Source: an uncultured Desulfobulbus sp.
GTDB taxonomy: Bacteria; Desulfobacterota; Desulfobulbia; Desulfobulbales; Desulfobulbaceae
DNA: 64,000 bases
Direction of reading: 5' to 3'
Assembly (NCBI RefSeq): GCF_963665445.1
Contig: NZ_OY762276.1
Location: forward strand, 652,001 to 716,000
Of the stretch, positions 8,982-18,479 are shown one piece after another (position 1 is the first letter of the stretch; every line of letters starts with the position of its first letter). The notes beneath the pieces are model-generated. The model had not been told where the DNA came from and did no database searches. It saw only the letters and a program-made list of their open reading frames with translations. The position numbers were made by a program, and so were the translations under genes.

Positions 8982-10304
8982 ATGGATCATGCCGATTATC
9001 TCGAGAGCCTGTTTTCCTTTATCGACCAATCTCCCACAGCCTTCCATGTTGCCGCCAACGCGGCTAGCCGCCTGGAGGCTGCCGGTTTTGCTCGTTTGCA
9101 TGAAACCGACTCCTGGAAGGGGTTGGAGCCGGGCAAATATTATGTGATCCGCAACGACGGTGGCGTGATTGCCTTTACCCTCACCGGAAACCTGCAGGAA
9201 CCTTCCCCCCTGCGCATGGCCGGCTCCCACACCGACAGCCCCAGTTTGCGGGTCAAGCCGCAGCCGCTGCAGCTGCATCAGGGGTGCCTGCAACTGGGGG
9301 TAGAGGTGTACGGAGGAGCCTTGCTCGCCCCCTGGTTTGATCGCAACCTCTCGCTAGCCGGTCGAATCGGCTGGATCGACAGGGAGGGTGTTGTGCACAG
9401 TTCGCTGATCGACTGGAAACGGCCGATTGCCATCATCCCCAGCCTGGCGATTCATTTCGACCGCGAGGCCAACAACGGGCGCAGTCTCAATAAGCAAACC
9501 GATCTGGTTCCGCTGCTGGCCCTCTCCGATGCAACCAGTCCACCGAATATTGCCGACTGGTTGAAAACGGAGCTCAAGGCGCAATACCCAGATCTCCCGG
9601 TCGAAACGGTCCTTGATTTCGATCTGTTCCTCTACGAGGCGCAGCCTCTGGCCCAAGTGGGCTTGAACGGGGAGTTCGTCACCGGGTCACGGCTGGACAA
9701 TCAGCTTTCTTGCCACGCCTTGGTGCAGGGGTTGATTGCTGCTCGGGCGCTGCAGAATTGCATGATCGTGCTCAACGATCACGAAGAGGTGGGCAGCGTA
9801 ACCACCTCGGGTGCCAACGGGCCCTTTTTGAAAAACGTACTCGAGCGGCTCTATCCTGATCCGGACCTGCGTCTGCGGGTGCTTGCGCGTTCCTTTTTTG
9901 TTTCCGCGGATAATGCCCATGCGGTCCATCCCAACTTTGCCGCCAAGCATGAGCCGGATCACATGCCCCGTCTGAACCAGGGGCCGGTGATCAAAACCAA
10001 CGCCAACCAGCGCTATGCGACAACCGGTCTGACGGCCTCGATTTTTCGCCGGCTCTGCCAGAAGGCCGATGTGCCCTGTCAGCAGTTTGTCATGCGCAAC
10101 GACATGGCCTGCGGTTCCACCATTGGGCCCCTGACGGCGGCAGAGATCGGCGTGCCCACGGTTGATGTCGGCGTGCCCCAGCTGGCGATGCATTCCATTC
10201 GCGAGACCGTGGGCCACCTGGATGGCTGGTATTTGATGCGGGTGATGGAGCAGTTGTTTACCGCCTCGGACGCGGAGATCCGCTGCCCGGAAGTAAACGG
10301 GTGA
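8982..10304 (+). CDS. apeB: M18 family aminopeptidase
   Basis: The 440-aa protein is full length for a bacterial M18 (aspartyl aminopeptidase-like) enzyme. These are dinuclear-zinc, cytosolic, dodecameric exopeptidases that remove N-terminal residues. Metal and catalytic motifs are in order: AGSHTDSPSLRVKP with the first His at 83, FVTGSRLDNQLSCHAL, NDHEEVGSVTTSGANG (D266-H267-E268-E269), SADNAHAVHPNF, and the C-terminal DVGVPQLAMHSIRE with the last His ligand. The start at ATG 8982 gives the usual DYLESLFSFI amino end, although the ribosome binding site is weak. The last about 45 nt of this gene are duplicated in the repeat array downstream (10828-10872). Confidence 0.93.
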   Translation: MDHADYLESLFSFIDQSPTAFHVAANAASRLEAAGFARLHETDSWKGLEPGKYYVIRNDGGVIAFTLTGNLQEPSPLRMAGSHTDSPSLRVKPQPLQLHQGCLQLGVEVYGGALLAPWFDRNLSLAGRIGWIDREGVVHSSLIDWKRPIAIIPSLAIHFDREANNGRSLNKQTDLVPLLALSDATSPPNIADWLKTELKAQYPDLPVETVLDFDLFLYEAQPLAQVGLNGEFVTGSRLDNQLSCHALVQGLIAARALQNCMIVLNDHEEVGSVTTSGANGPFLKNVLERLYPDPDLRLRVLARSFFVSADNAHAVHPNFAAKHEPDHMPRLNQGPVIKTNANQRYATTGLTASIFRRLCQKADVPCQQFVMRNDMACGSTIGPLTAAEIGVPTVDVGVPQLAMHSIRETVGHLDGWYLMRVMEQLFTASDAEIRCPEVNG

Positions 10305-10315
10305 AGGGGGGCACT

Positions 10316-11006
10316 GTCATCTCGAACGGATGTGGGAGATCTCGTTGTTTATCTTTTGAGATTTCTCTCTTCGTTCGAAATGACGGGGGAAAGCTGGCCG
10401 TTTTTGATTACGTCAATTCCCGCCCCGGCAGTCATCCCGCACGTACGTGAGGGATCTCGTTGTTGATTTTATGAGATTTCTCTCTTCGTTCGAAATGACA
10501 GGGGGAGAGCTGGCAGTTTTTGGTTGCGTCAATTCCCGCCCCCGGCAGTCATCCCGCACGTACGTGTGGGATCTCGTTGTTGATTTTATGAGATTTCTCT
10601 CTTCGTTCGAAATGACAGGGGGAGAGCTGGCAGTTTTTGGTTGCGTCAATTCCCGCCCCGGCAGTCATCCCGAACGTATGTGAGGGATCTCGTTGTTGAT
10701 TTTATGAGATTTCTCTCTTCGTTCGAAATGACAGGGGGAGAGCTGGCAGTTTTTGGTTGCGTCAATTCCCGCCCCGGCAGTCATCCCGAACGTATGTGAT
10801 GGATCTCGTGATTGCCATCCGGAATGTGGAGATCCGTTGCCCGAAAGTAAACAGGTAAGGCAGGGCAGTCATCCCGCACGTACGTGAGGGATCTCGTTGT
10901 TTGTTTTTGAGATTTCTCTCTTCGTTCGAAATGACAGGGGAAAGCTGGCCGTTTTTCTACGAGTCAATTCCCGCCCCGGCAGTCATCCCGAACGTGAGGG
11001 ATCTCT
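10316..11006. repeat. Palindromic repeat array D with embedded apeB-tail copy
   Basis: About six hairpin units of about 116 bp lie between convergent apeB and leuD. The spacer differs from array A (GTTTTTGGTTGCGTCAATTC). At 10828-10872 the pattern is broken by a segment that matches the end of apeB and its first downstream bases (10274-10320): GGAGATCCGTTGCCCGAAAG versus GGAGATCCGCTGCCCGGAAG, continuing through AGTAAAC and into the next hairpin arm. Confidence 0.88.
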
Positions 11007-11053
11007 TCTGTTTTACTCTTTTCGCTCGTTCCCACGCTCCCGCATCCATCCCC

Positions 11054-11689
11054 CTAAAACAGCCAGGGCGCAACCTCTTTTCTTTTCGCCTCATAGGCGC
11101 GAATGGCACCAGTATGGAGCAAGGTCATCCCGATATCGTCCAACCCTGCCAACAACCGCTTGCGTCGATATTCCTCAGTAGTAAAATCAATCACCTCGCC
11201 CCAGGGCGTGGTGATGGTTCTTGCCTCCAGGTCTACCTTGAGAGCATATCCTTCCTTTCCCTCAACCTCGGCAAACAGGCGATCGACAATCGGCGAATCG
11301 AGCGTAATCGCCAGCAAGCCGTTGTTGAGCGTATTGTTGTAAAAAATGTCGGCAAAACTCGGCGCAATTACCACGCGGATGCCGTAGTCGACCATGGCCC
11401 AGACCGCATGCTCTCGTGAAGAGCCACAGCCGTAGTTATCGCGGGCTAGCAGAATGCTTGCACCATGGTAGCGGGGTTGGTTGAGAACAAATCCGGCATT
11501 GATCCGCCGGGTACAGTGATCCATATACGGCTCGCCCGGATCGAGGTACCGCCAGTCGTCAAAAAGGTTGGGGCCAAAACCGGTCTTGCCGATGGATTTG
11601 AGGTACTGCTTGGGGATGATAGCATCGGTGTCGACGTTTGCCCGGTCGATGGGGACAACAATTCCGTTTATTTGGGTAAATGGTTGCAT
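11054..11689 (-). CDS. leuD: 3-isopropylmalate dehydratase small subunit
   Basis: The 211-aa protein has the length and layout of bacterial LeuD. It begins [22 protein letters not shown], has the swivel-domain motif [20 protein letters not shown], and later [17 protein letters not shown]. With LeuC it isomerises 2-isopropylmalate to 3-isopropylmalate in leucine synthesis. The start ATG 11689 has GAGGAGG seven bases upstream. LeuC is encoded upstream on the same strand, but 1.03 kb of palindromic repeats lie between the two genes. Either the message runs through the hairpins or leuD has its own promoter in the roughly 45 bp between the array and its start. Confidence 0.95.
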   Translation of the reverse strand: MQPFTQINGIVVPIDRANVDTDAIIPKQYLKSIGKTGFGPNLFDDWRYLDPGEPYMDHCTRRINAGFVLNQPRYHGASILLARDNYGCGSSREHAVWAMVDYGIRVVIAPSFADIFYNNTLNNGLLAITLDSPIVDRLFAEVEGKEGYALKVDLEARTITTPWGEVIDFTTEEYRRKRLLAGLDDIGMTLLHTGAIRAYEAKRKEVAPWLF

Positions 11690-11736
11690 GATAAGCCTCC
11701 TCTATTTTGTTCAGTTAATCTCGTTTTTGCCCGGCC

Positions 11737-12701
11737 GTCATCCCGAACGTACGTGAGGGATCTCGTCGTTGCTGTTCAGGAGATTTCTCTCTTCGTTCGA
11801 AATGACAGGGGAGAGCTGTCAGCATTTCGTGAAGTCAATTCCCGCCCCCGTCCGTCATCCCGAACGTAGGTGAGAGATCTCGTCGTTACTGTCCCAAATA
11901 TTTCTCTCTTCGTTCGAAATGACAGGGGAGAGCTGGCAGCATTTCATGAAGTCAATTCCCGCCCCCGGCCGTCATCCCGAACGTAGGTGAGAGATCTCGT
12001 CGTTACTGTCCCGGAGATTTCTCTCTTCGTTCGAAATGACAGGGGAGAGCGGGCAGCCTTTCGTGAAGTCAATTCCCGCCCCCGGCCGTCATCCCTAACG
12101 GATGTGAGGGGTCTCGTCGTTGCTGTCCGGGAGATTTCTCCCTTTGGTCGAAATGACAGGGGGAGAGCTGTCAGCATTTCGTGAAGTCAATGCCCGCCTC
12201 GGTCGTCATCTCGAACGCACGTGAGAGATCTCGTCGTTACTGTCCCGGAGATTTCTCTCTTCGTTCGAAATGACAGGGGAGAGCTGGCAGCATTTCGTGA
12301 AGTCAATTCCTGCCCCCGGTCGTCATCCCGAACGCACGTGAGAGATCTCGTCGTAGCTGTCCCCGAGATCTCTCTTTTCGTTCGAAATGACAGGGGAGAG
12401 CTGTCAGCATTTCGTAAAGTCAATTCCCGCCTTCGGTCGTCATCCCGAACGTACGTGAGGGATCTCGTCGTTACTGTCCCGGAGATTTCACTCTTCGTTC
12501 GAAATGACAGGGAAGAGCTGGCAGCATTTCGTAAAGTCAATTCCCGCCCTCGGTCGTCATCTCGAACGCATGTGAGAGATCTCGTCGTAGCCGTCCCAAA
12601 GAATTCTCTCTTCGTTCGAAATGACCGGGGAGAGCTGGCAGCATTTCGTGAAGTCAATTCCCGCCCCCGGCCGTCATCTCGAACGCAAGTGAGAGATCTC
12701 G
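11737..12701. repeat. Palindromic repeat array E inside the leuC-leuD unit
   Basis: About eight hairpin units of about 117 bp separate the stop of leuC from the start of leuD. Arms and spacer (GTGAAGTCAATTCCCGCCCC) are the same type as array A. Arm variants include GTCATCTCGAACGCACGTGA and GAATTCTCTCTTCGTTCGAA. Reading frames in the array are repeat artefacts. Confidence 0.9.
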
Positions 12702-12722
12702 TCCCTAACCCCACCAAGTCAC

Positions 12723-14132
12723 TCAGCCCAAAATAAACGTACGCACATCCACAAAGTGCCCGTTCACTGCGGCCGCCGCGGCCATTGCCGGGCTCACCAG
12801 ATGCGTTCGCCCGCCTTGCCCCTGCCGTCCCTCAAAGTTGCGGTTGGATGTCGAGGCACACCTCTCGCCCGCGGCCAAACGATCCGCATTCATCGCCAAA
12901 CACATCGAGCAGCCCGGTTGGCGCCACTCAAACCCTGCATCAAGAAACACCTTATCCAACCCTTCCAGTTCAGCCTGCTGTTTCACCAAGCCGGATCCAG
13001 GGACAACCAATGCCTGCGCGACATTCGCAGCCACCTTCTTTCCGCGAACCACAACCGCCGCTGCCCGCAGATCCTCGATGCGACCGTTCGTACAGGAACC
13101 GATGAACACTTTATCCACCGCTATCTCGCTCACAGGCGTTCCCGGCTGGAGGTCCATATAGGCCAGCGCCTTACGCATGCTTTCCGCCTTGATCGCATTC
13201 CTCTCCTGGCCTGGATCCGGAACCACGCCGCTCACGCCAACCACCATCTCCGGCGAGGTGCCCCAACTCACCTGGGGCTCAATGATGGCGGCATCGATCC
13301 GCACCACCTGGTCAAATTTCGCCCCGGGATCACTGTGCAGCCCCAGCCAGGCAGCCTCGGCCATGTGCAGCATTTCCCCTTGCGGCGCAAAGGGCCGCCC
13401 TTTGACATACGATAGCGTCGTTGCATCCACTCCAATCATCCCGGCCCGTGCCCCCGCCTCGATGGCCATGTTGCACACGGTCATCCGGCCTTCCATGCTC
13501 AGTTCGGAAATAGCCTCCCCCCCAAATTCGATCACGCAACCGGTCCCGCCTGCTGTGCCGATTTGGCCGATGATATGCAAAATCATGTCCTTGGCGGTCA
13601 CGCCAGCCGCCAATTTGCCTTCCACGGAGATGAGCATGGAACGTGATTTCTTCATCACCAGGCACTGCGTCGCCAGCACATGTTCGACCTCCGATGTGCC
13701 GATGCCGAATGCCAGCGCCCCAAAGGCACCATGGGTCGCTGTATGCGAATCCCCGCACACCACGGTCATACCCGGCAGAGTTGCCCCCTGCTCGGGCCCA
13801 ATCACATGCACCACACCCTGGCGCAGATCCTGGATCTTGAATTCGGTGATGCCGAACTCGGCGCAGTTGGCATCCAGGGTCTGCAGCTGCAGCCGTGCAG
13901 CCGGATCTTCCGGCGGTTGACTGCGATCGATGGTCGGCACATTATGATCCGGCACCGCCAAAACCGTCTCCCGCCGCCAGGGCTGTCTGCCGGCCAGGCG
14001 CAACCCTTCAAAGGCCTGGGGCGATGTCACCTCATGCACCAGATGCCGGTCGATGTAGATCAAACTGGTGCCGTCTTCATTCTCGCGCACCACATGCGCG
14101 TCCCATAACTTGTCATACAGCGTCTTTTTCAT
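12723..14132 (-). CDS. leuC: 3-isopropylmalate dehydratase large subunit
   Basis: The 469-aa protein is full length for the bacterial heterodimeric LeuC. The 4Fe-4S ligands are visible: C347 in [13 protein letters not shown], and C408 and C411 in [11 protein letters not shown]. Other conserved blocks are [15 protein letters not shown] (125-139) and [19 protein letters not shown] near the end. It forms the cluster-bearing half of isopropylmalate isomerase. The start at 14132 is decided by a strong AAGGAGGA about six bases upstream. A LysR-type gene is transcribed divergently 95 bp away, the usual position of a local regulator. Confidence 0.96.
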   Translation of the reverse strand: MKKTLYDKLWDAHVVRENEDGTSLIYIDRHLVHEVTSPQAFEGLRLAGRQPWRRETVLAVPDHNVPTIDRSQPPEDPAARLQLQTLDANCAEFGITEFKIQDLRQGVVHVIGPEQGATLPGMTVVCGDSHTATHGAFGALAFGIGTSEVEHVLATQCLVMKKSRSMLISVEGKLAAGVTAKDMILHIIGQIGTAGGTGCVIEFGGEAISELSMEGRMTVCNMAIEAGARAGMIGVDATTLSYVKGRPFAPQGEMLHMAEAAWLGLHSDPGAKFDQVVRIDAAIIEPQVSWGTSPEMVVGVSGVVPDPGQERNAIKAESMRKALAYMDLQPGTPVSEIAVDKVFIGSCTNGRIEDLRAAAVVVRGKKVAANVAQALVVPGSGLVKQQAELEGLDKVFLDAGFEWRQPGCSMCLAMNADRLAAGERCASTSNRNFEGRQGQGGRTHLVSPAMAAAAAVNGHFVDVRTFILG

Positions 14133-14227
14133 GGCAATTCCTCCTTGATGCGGATAGAGGTAGAACCTTTTGACGGATAACTCAAATTCATTATTTTCAT
14201 GATATGGATTCCAGTTTAGAATGAATC
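14133..14227. promoter_or_regulatory. Shared leuC / LysR divergent control region
   Basis: This 95-bp region is the only space for promoters of both genes. It contains the leuC Shine-Dalgarno (reverse of TCCTCCTT near 14139-14146) and AT-rich imperfect dyads such as ATTATTTTCATGATAT, consistent with a LysR-type T-N11-A site. The operator itself is inferred from context, not proven by the sequence. Confidence 0.5.
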
Positions 14228-15094
14228 ATGGATACCAATACGTTGCAGGCATTTTTGGCGGTCGCGGAAACCGGTTCTTTTTCCCTGGCGGCAGAGCGGC
14301 TGTATCTGACGCAGCCGGCGGTGAGTAAAAGGATCGCAGCCCTTGAAGCTGAGTTTGCTGCCCCGCTGTTTGAGCGGCTCAACAGGCGGGTGCTGCTGAC
14401 CGAGGAGGGCAGGGCGCTGCTTCCACGGGCACGGCATATTGTCCAGGAAATGGCAGACTGCAGGCAGATGATCGCGGATCTCTCCGGTGAGGTCAGCGGC
14501 ACACTGCAGTTGGCGACCAGTCACCACATAGGATTGCACCGCTTGCCGGTTTATCTGCGCCGCTTCAGTCTCTGCAATCCCAAGGTCGAATTCGCCCTCA
14601 AGTTCATGGATTCGGAGAGCGGATGTGCGGCCGTGGCCGAAGGGGTTCTGGAAATGGCGGTGGTCACGTTACCGCAGACAGTGTCGGAAAGATTGGCAAT
14701 GAAAAAAGTATGGGACGACCCTTTGCAGGTAATGGTCAGCCGCACACATCCCCTGGCGCAATGCCGCAAACCGACGGACTTGATGCAATACCCGGCCATT
14801 GTTCCGGAGAAGGGCAGCGAAACCCGCCGCCTGATCGAATCGTCGCTGCAGGCCGCCGAAATATCGCTTCGTGCCGGTATTGAAACCAATTACCTCGAAA
14901 CCATCCGCATGCTGGTCGCCTCGGGCCTTGGCTGGAGCGTGTTGCCGGAGATTATGCTGCATGAGGAGCTGGTCTGCGTTCCCACACCGGGCATTTGTTT
15001 TGAAAGGGAATTGGGCATGGTGACTCGAAAAGGCGCACCACTTTCCCGGGCAGCGCAGGCGTTTTGTGACTTGCTTTTCGAGGCCGAGGGGTAA
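14228..15094 (+). CDS. LysR-family transcriptional regulator
   Basis: The 288-aa protein has the classic N-terminal winged helix (MDTNTLQAFLAVAETGSF, then SLAAERLYLTQPAVSKRIAA) and a two-lobed substrate-binding domain from about residue 90, with VSRTHPLA and the C-terminal LVASGLGWSVLPE. LysR proteins usually regulate the divergent neighbour, so leuC/leuD is the likely target, with a leucine-pathway intermediate as possible effector. That role is inferred from position. The segment PAIVPEKGSETRRLIESSLQ (nucleotides about 14792-14872) has close relatives embedded three times in repeat array H, 4 kb downstream. Confidence 0.9.
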   Translation: MDTNTLQAFLAVAETGSFSLAAERLYLTQPAVSKRIAALEAEFAAPLFERLNRRVLLTEEGRALLPRARHIVQEMADCRQMIADLSGEVSGTLQLATSHHIGLHRLPVYLRRFSLCNPKVEFALKFMDSESGCAAVAEGVLEMAVVTLPQTVSERLAMKKVWDDPLQVMVSRTHPLAQCRKPTDLMQYPAIVPEKGSETRRLIESSLQAAEISLRAGIETNYLETIRMLVASGLGWSVLPEIMLHEELVCVPTPGICFERELGMVTRKGAPLSRAAQAFCDLLFEAEG

Positions 15095-15101
15095 TGATGT
15101 T

Positions 15102-15290
15102 GTCATCTTGAACGCAGGTGAGAGATCTCGTCGTTTCCTCTTATTGAGAACCCTCGCATGAGTTCGATATGACATCCGGGTAGGTACACAACACCGAAAG
15201 TTGACCCTGCCTCTGTCCTTTCGACCGGCGGGAAAAATCTCTTTCTCTATCCCCCTGTCGCCGCGAGATATCTCGCCTACGTTCGAGGCG
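15102..15290. repeat. Palindromic repeat F, one full unit plus a half unit
   Basis: A full hairpin at 15102-15173 runs from GTCATCTTGAACGCAGGTGA to GAGTTCGATATGAC, with a short spacer TTTCCTCTTATTGAGAACCC. A degraded half follows around 15216-15290 (CTTTCGACCGGCGGG and GAGATATCTCGCCTACGTTC). Confidence 0.65.
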
Positions 15291-15366
15291 CCTGCAAGTT
15301 GAGGATTGTACTTTTTATAAATGTAGTAATGTGGCTACATAAAATATTCAAACAGGAGATGCGGCC

Positions 15367-15621
15367 ATGACCATCACGACCATATCCAGCCGAGAGCTGA
15401 ATCAGGACGTTACCCGCGCGAAGAAGGCGGCCAAAAACGGTCCCGTATTCATCACGGATCGAGGCAAGCCTGCGCATGTGCTGTTGAGCATCGAGGAATA
15501 CCAGCGGATTACAAAGCAGCGTCGCAACATTGCCGATTCGTTGGCTATGCCGGGTGTCGCTGATATTGAGTTTGAGCCGCAACGCATGATTATCCGAACC
15601 AGACCGGCTGATTTCTCATGA
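15367..15621 (+). CDS. Phd/YefM-family antitoxin
   Basis: This 84-aa protein starts MTITTISSRELNQDVTRAKK, has the Phd/YefM core PVFITDRGKPAHVLLSIEEY, and a C-terminal tail that would wrap the toxin. An AGGAGATG-type ribosome binding site precedes ATG 15367. Antitoxins of this fold bind their own promoter and neutralise a PIN or RelE-type toxin. The stop overlaps the PIN gene start by 4 nt, so the pair is co-translated. The upstream segment GTAGTAATGTGGCTACAT is a likely operator dyad. Confidence 0.88.
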   Translation: MTITTISSRELNQDVTRAKKAAKNGPVFITDRGKPAHVLLSIEEYQRITKQRRNIADSLAMPGVADIEFEPQRMIIRTRPADFS

Positions 15622-16037
15622 TGTATGTGCTCGATACCAATGTGGTGTCCGAACTGCGAAAAGTTCGGGCTGGAAAGGCTGATCCGAATGTTGCGGCATG
15701 GGCGGAACGCGTTGACGCCGCTGATCTTTTTGTGTCCGTCATCACCATCATGGAGTTGGAGCTTGGCGTCTTGCCGATAGAGCGCAAGGACGCCGCCCAA
15801 GGTGCCTTGCTGCGTGCATGGCTGGAGAAGCACGTTTTACCAGAGTTCTCCGAGCGAACGTTGCCCGTCGATACAGCCGTGGCTCAACGCTGTGCCCGAC
15901 TGCACGTACCCGACAAATGCAGCGAGCGTGCTGCACTCATTGCTGCGACGGCTCTTGTGCATGGTATGACGATAGTCACTCGAAACGTAGCCGATTTTCA
16001 GCCCACAGGAGTGACGATCATCAATCCGTGGGAATGA
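15618..16037 (+). CDS. vapC: PIN-domain toxin, VapC/FitB type, with altered active site
   Basis: The 139-aa protein has the PIN order MMYVLDTNVVSELRK (Asp6), an SVITIMELELG segment with the conserved Glu, and TRNVADFQPTG at the C-terminus. In this subfamily the third acidic residue normally sits in a DALIAAT motif; here the sequence is ERAALIAATALVHG with Ala105 (codon GCT, one base from GAT). The metal-binding acidic set of this ribonuclease fold may therefore be incomplete. It pairs with the Phd-type antitoxin, with which it overlaps by 4 nt. Confidence 0.87.
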   Translation: MMYVLDTNVVSELRKVRAGKADPNVAAWAERVDAADLFVSVITIMELELGVLPIERKDAAQGALLRAWLEKHVLPEFSERTLPVDTAVAQRCARLHVPDKCSERAALIAATALVHGMTIVTRNVADFQPTGVTIINPWE

Positions 16038-16239
16038 TCGCCGGGAAAATATGTCTTTCGGCCGGCCACGACGAGATCCCTCCACATACGATCGGAATGG
16101 CAGCAAGGCGGTGGCCATCTCGGATGAACTCGCCGCTCTTTTGCCCATAACCCCACACAGGTCCTACCCCAGTTCAATGACCCCAAAAAACTCCCGCCCA
16201 GAAATTACCCTTCTAAGCAACGCACCCCCCCCTCTCCCC

Positions 16240-17535
16240 GTCATCTCGAACGCATGTGAGAGATCTCGCAGTACATTGCCATTGAGAACCTCATCTAAAT
16301 TTCGAATGACCGAGGTGGTGACCAGTTCTGGGGAAAATCGACTTGCCCTGTTCCTCAGCACCGCCCCCCGAAGTGTGCCCCAGGTCCAATAACCAAAGAA
16401 ACTCCCATCCGGAAATTACCCTTCAAAGCAACGCACTCTCCCTCTCCCCGTCATGTCGAACGCATGTGAGAGATCTCGCAGTTCATTGCCTTTGAGAACC
16501 TCATCTAAATTTAAAATGACCGAGGTTGTGATCAGTTCTGGGGAAATTCGCCTTGCCCGGTTCCTCAGCACCGCCCCCCCTGGAGCGTGCCCCAGGTCCA
16601 ATAACCCAAGAAACTCCCACCCAGGTATTACCCTTCTAAGCAACGCACTCCCCCTCTCCCCGTCATGTCGAACGCATGTGAGAGATCTCGCAGTTCATTG
16701 CCTTTGAGAACCTCATTTAAATTTCGAATGACCGAGGTTGTGACCAGTTCTGGTGAAAACCGCCTTGCCCTGTTCCTCAGCTCCGCCCCCTGGAGCGTGC
16801 CCCAGGTCCAATAACCCAAGAAACTCCCACCCAGAAATTACCCTCCAAAGCAACGCACTCTCCCTCTCCCCGTCATGTCGAACGCATGTGAGAGATCTCG
16901 CAGTTCATTGCCTTTGAGAATCTCATCTAAATTTCGAATGACCGAGGTTGTGACCAGTTCTGGTGAAAACCGCCTTGCCCTGTTCCTCAGCTCCGCCCCC
17001 TGGAGCGTGCCCCAGGTCCAATAACCCAAGAAACTCCCACCCGGAAATTACCCTTCAAAGCAACGCACTCTCCCTCTCCCCGTCATGTCGAACGCATGTG
17101 AGAGATCTCGCAGTTCATTGCCTTTGAGAATCTCATCTAAATTTCGAATGACCGAGGTTGTGACCAGTTCTGGGGAAAATCGCCTTGCCCTGTTCCTCAG
17201 CACCGCCCCCCCCGAAGTGTGCCCCAGGTCCAATAACCCAAGAAACTTCCGCCCAGAAATTACCCTTCTAAGCAACGCACTCTCCCACTCCCCGTCATGT
17301 CGAACGCATGTGAGAGATCTCGCAGTTCATTGCCTTTGAGAACCGCATCTAAATTTCGAATGACCGAGGTGGTGACCAGTTCTGGGGAAAACCGACTTGC
17401 CCGGTTCCTCAGCACCGCCCCCCCTGGAGCGTGCCCCAGGTCCAATAACCCAAGAAACTTCCACCCAGAAATTACCCTCCAAAGCAACGCACTCTCCCTC
17501 TCCCTGTCATCTCGAACGCATGTGAGAGATCTCTG
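16240..17535. repeat. Tandem array G, 210-212-bp units, six full copies and a partial seventh
   Basis: Units start at 16240, 16450, 16662, 16872, 17082, 17294 and 17506, a regular period of 210-212 bp with high identity. Each unit contains a hairpin whose arms are GTCATGTCGAACGCATGTGA (ending GAGATCTCGC) and TGAGAACCTCATCTAAATTT (ending CGAATGAC). A constant spacer follows with GGTTGTGACCAGTTCTGG, CTTGCCCTGTTCCTCAGC and CCAATAACCCAAGAAACTCC. The arms relate it to arrays A-F, but the spacer is entirely different. The array lies between two antitoxin/toxin modules. Confidence 0.92.
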
Positions 17536-17734
17536 TATCCTTCCCTTTCCCCAACGAGAGTCAATAAATAGAACTTGGCTGCAACCATAAGAAAACAGAG
17601 CTATATACGCTTGCAATATACCCATGCCTGCCTATAATTTATTCATTCGGTTACCCACATATCATCCTGCCACCCCATCGTGCACCGGATGGCCGGAGTG
17701 ATCACTTTATGATTTCCAAAACAGAGGGCCCCAT

Positions 17735-17968
17735 ATGCCAATCGGATCAGTCTTTGAAAACAATCGAACGCAAGCGGTACGGCTCCCTGTTGAGACAAGA
17801 TTTCCCGAAGGGGTTAAAAAGGTTACTGTACGTGTTGTGGGGGTCGACAGGGTAATTTCACCTGCCCAGCAGACATGGGACAGCTTTTTTCTCGGTAACG
17901 AAAAGGTCAGCGATGATTTTATGGAAGAACGCGCCACGCAAGATCAACCGGATCGCGAGTCTTTGTAA
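17735..17968 (+). CDS. vapB: VapB-type antitoxin (AbrB/MazE-like)
   Basis: This 77-aa protein reads [20 protein letters not shown], the swapped-hairpin AbrB pattern of VapB antitoxins, which carry a short FxNxRxQAVRLP motif. It ends in an acidic tail. The stop TAA shares its last base with the ATG of the following PIN gene, so translation is coupled. It is expected to bind its promoter with the toxin. Confidence 0.88.
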   Translation: MPIGSVFENNRTQAVRLPVETRFPEGVKKVTVRVVGVDRVISPAQQTWDSFFLGNEKVSDDFMEERATQDQPDRESL

Positions 17969-18366
17969 TGCTGAAATTCATGCTCGATACTAATATCGTT
18001 ATCTATGTACTCAAACGAAGGCCCGTGCAGCTGTTGGATGTGTTCAACCGTCATTCGGGTCAGATGTGTATTAGCACGATCACCTTGGCGGAGCTGCTGC
18101 ATGGTGTCGAAAAGAGCGCTCAGCCGAATCATAATCTCAGGCAGGTTGAAGATTTCATTTCCAGGTTGGATGTTCTCGGCTATGGGGTCAAGGCTGCCGG
18201 CCATTATGGTGACATCAGGGCTGATCTGGAACGAAAAGGAATCCCCATTGGCGTGAACGATTTGCATATTGCCGGCCATGCGAGAAGTGAAGGATTGACC
18301 TTGGTGTCGAACAACACCAGAGAATTCGAGCGGGTAGAGGGATTGCGTTTAACCAATTGGCTCTAA
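17968..18366 (+). CDS. vapC: VapC-type PIN-domain toxin
   Basis: The 132-aa protein has the complete PIN acidic set: MLDTNIVIYVLK (Asp7), TITLAELLHGVEKS (Glu42), IGVNDLHIAGHA (third Asp) and SNNTREFERV at the end. These are the metal ligands of the VapC ribonuclease, which typically cuts tRNA or rRNA loops. It is directly coupled to the upstream VapB gene. Confidence 0.92.
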   Translation: MLKFMLDTNIVIYVLKRRPVQLLDVFNRHSGQMCISTITLAELLHGVEKSAQPNHNLRQVEDFISRLDVLGYGVKAAGHYGDIRADLERKGIPIGVNDLHIAGHARSEGLTLVSNNTREFERVEGLRLTNWL

Positions 18367-18479
18367 GGGGGGGCGAGGTGTGAGGTTGTTTCATTTCGCC
18401 CAAGAGTATGCCCCACCCCAGTAACCCAAGAAACTCCCACCCGGTAATTCCCAACACCAGCAACGCGCTCCCCCATTTC

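Noticed and set aside
12756..13920. Long plus-strand frames opposite leuC
   Set aside because: LeuC is unmistakable on the minus strand; the opposite frames are Pro/Arg/Ser-rich shadows.
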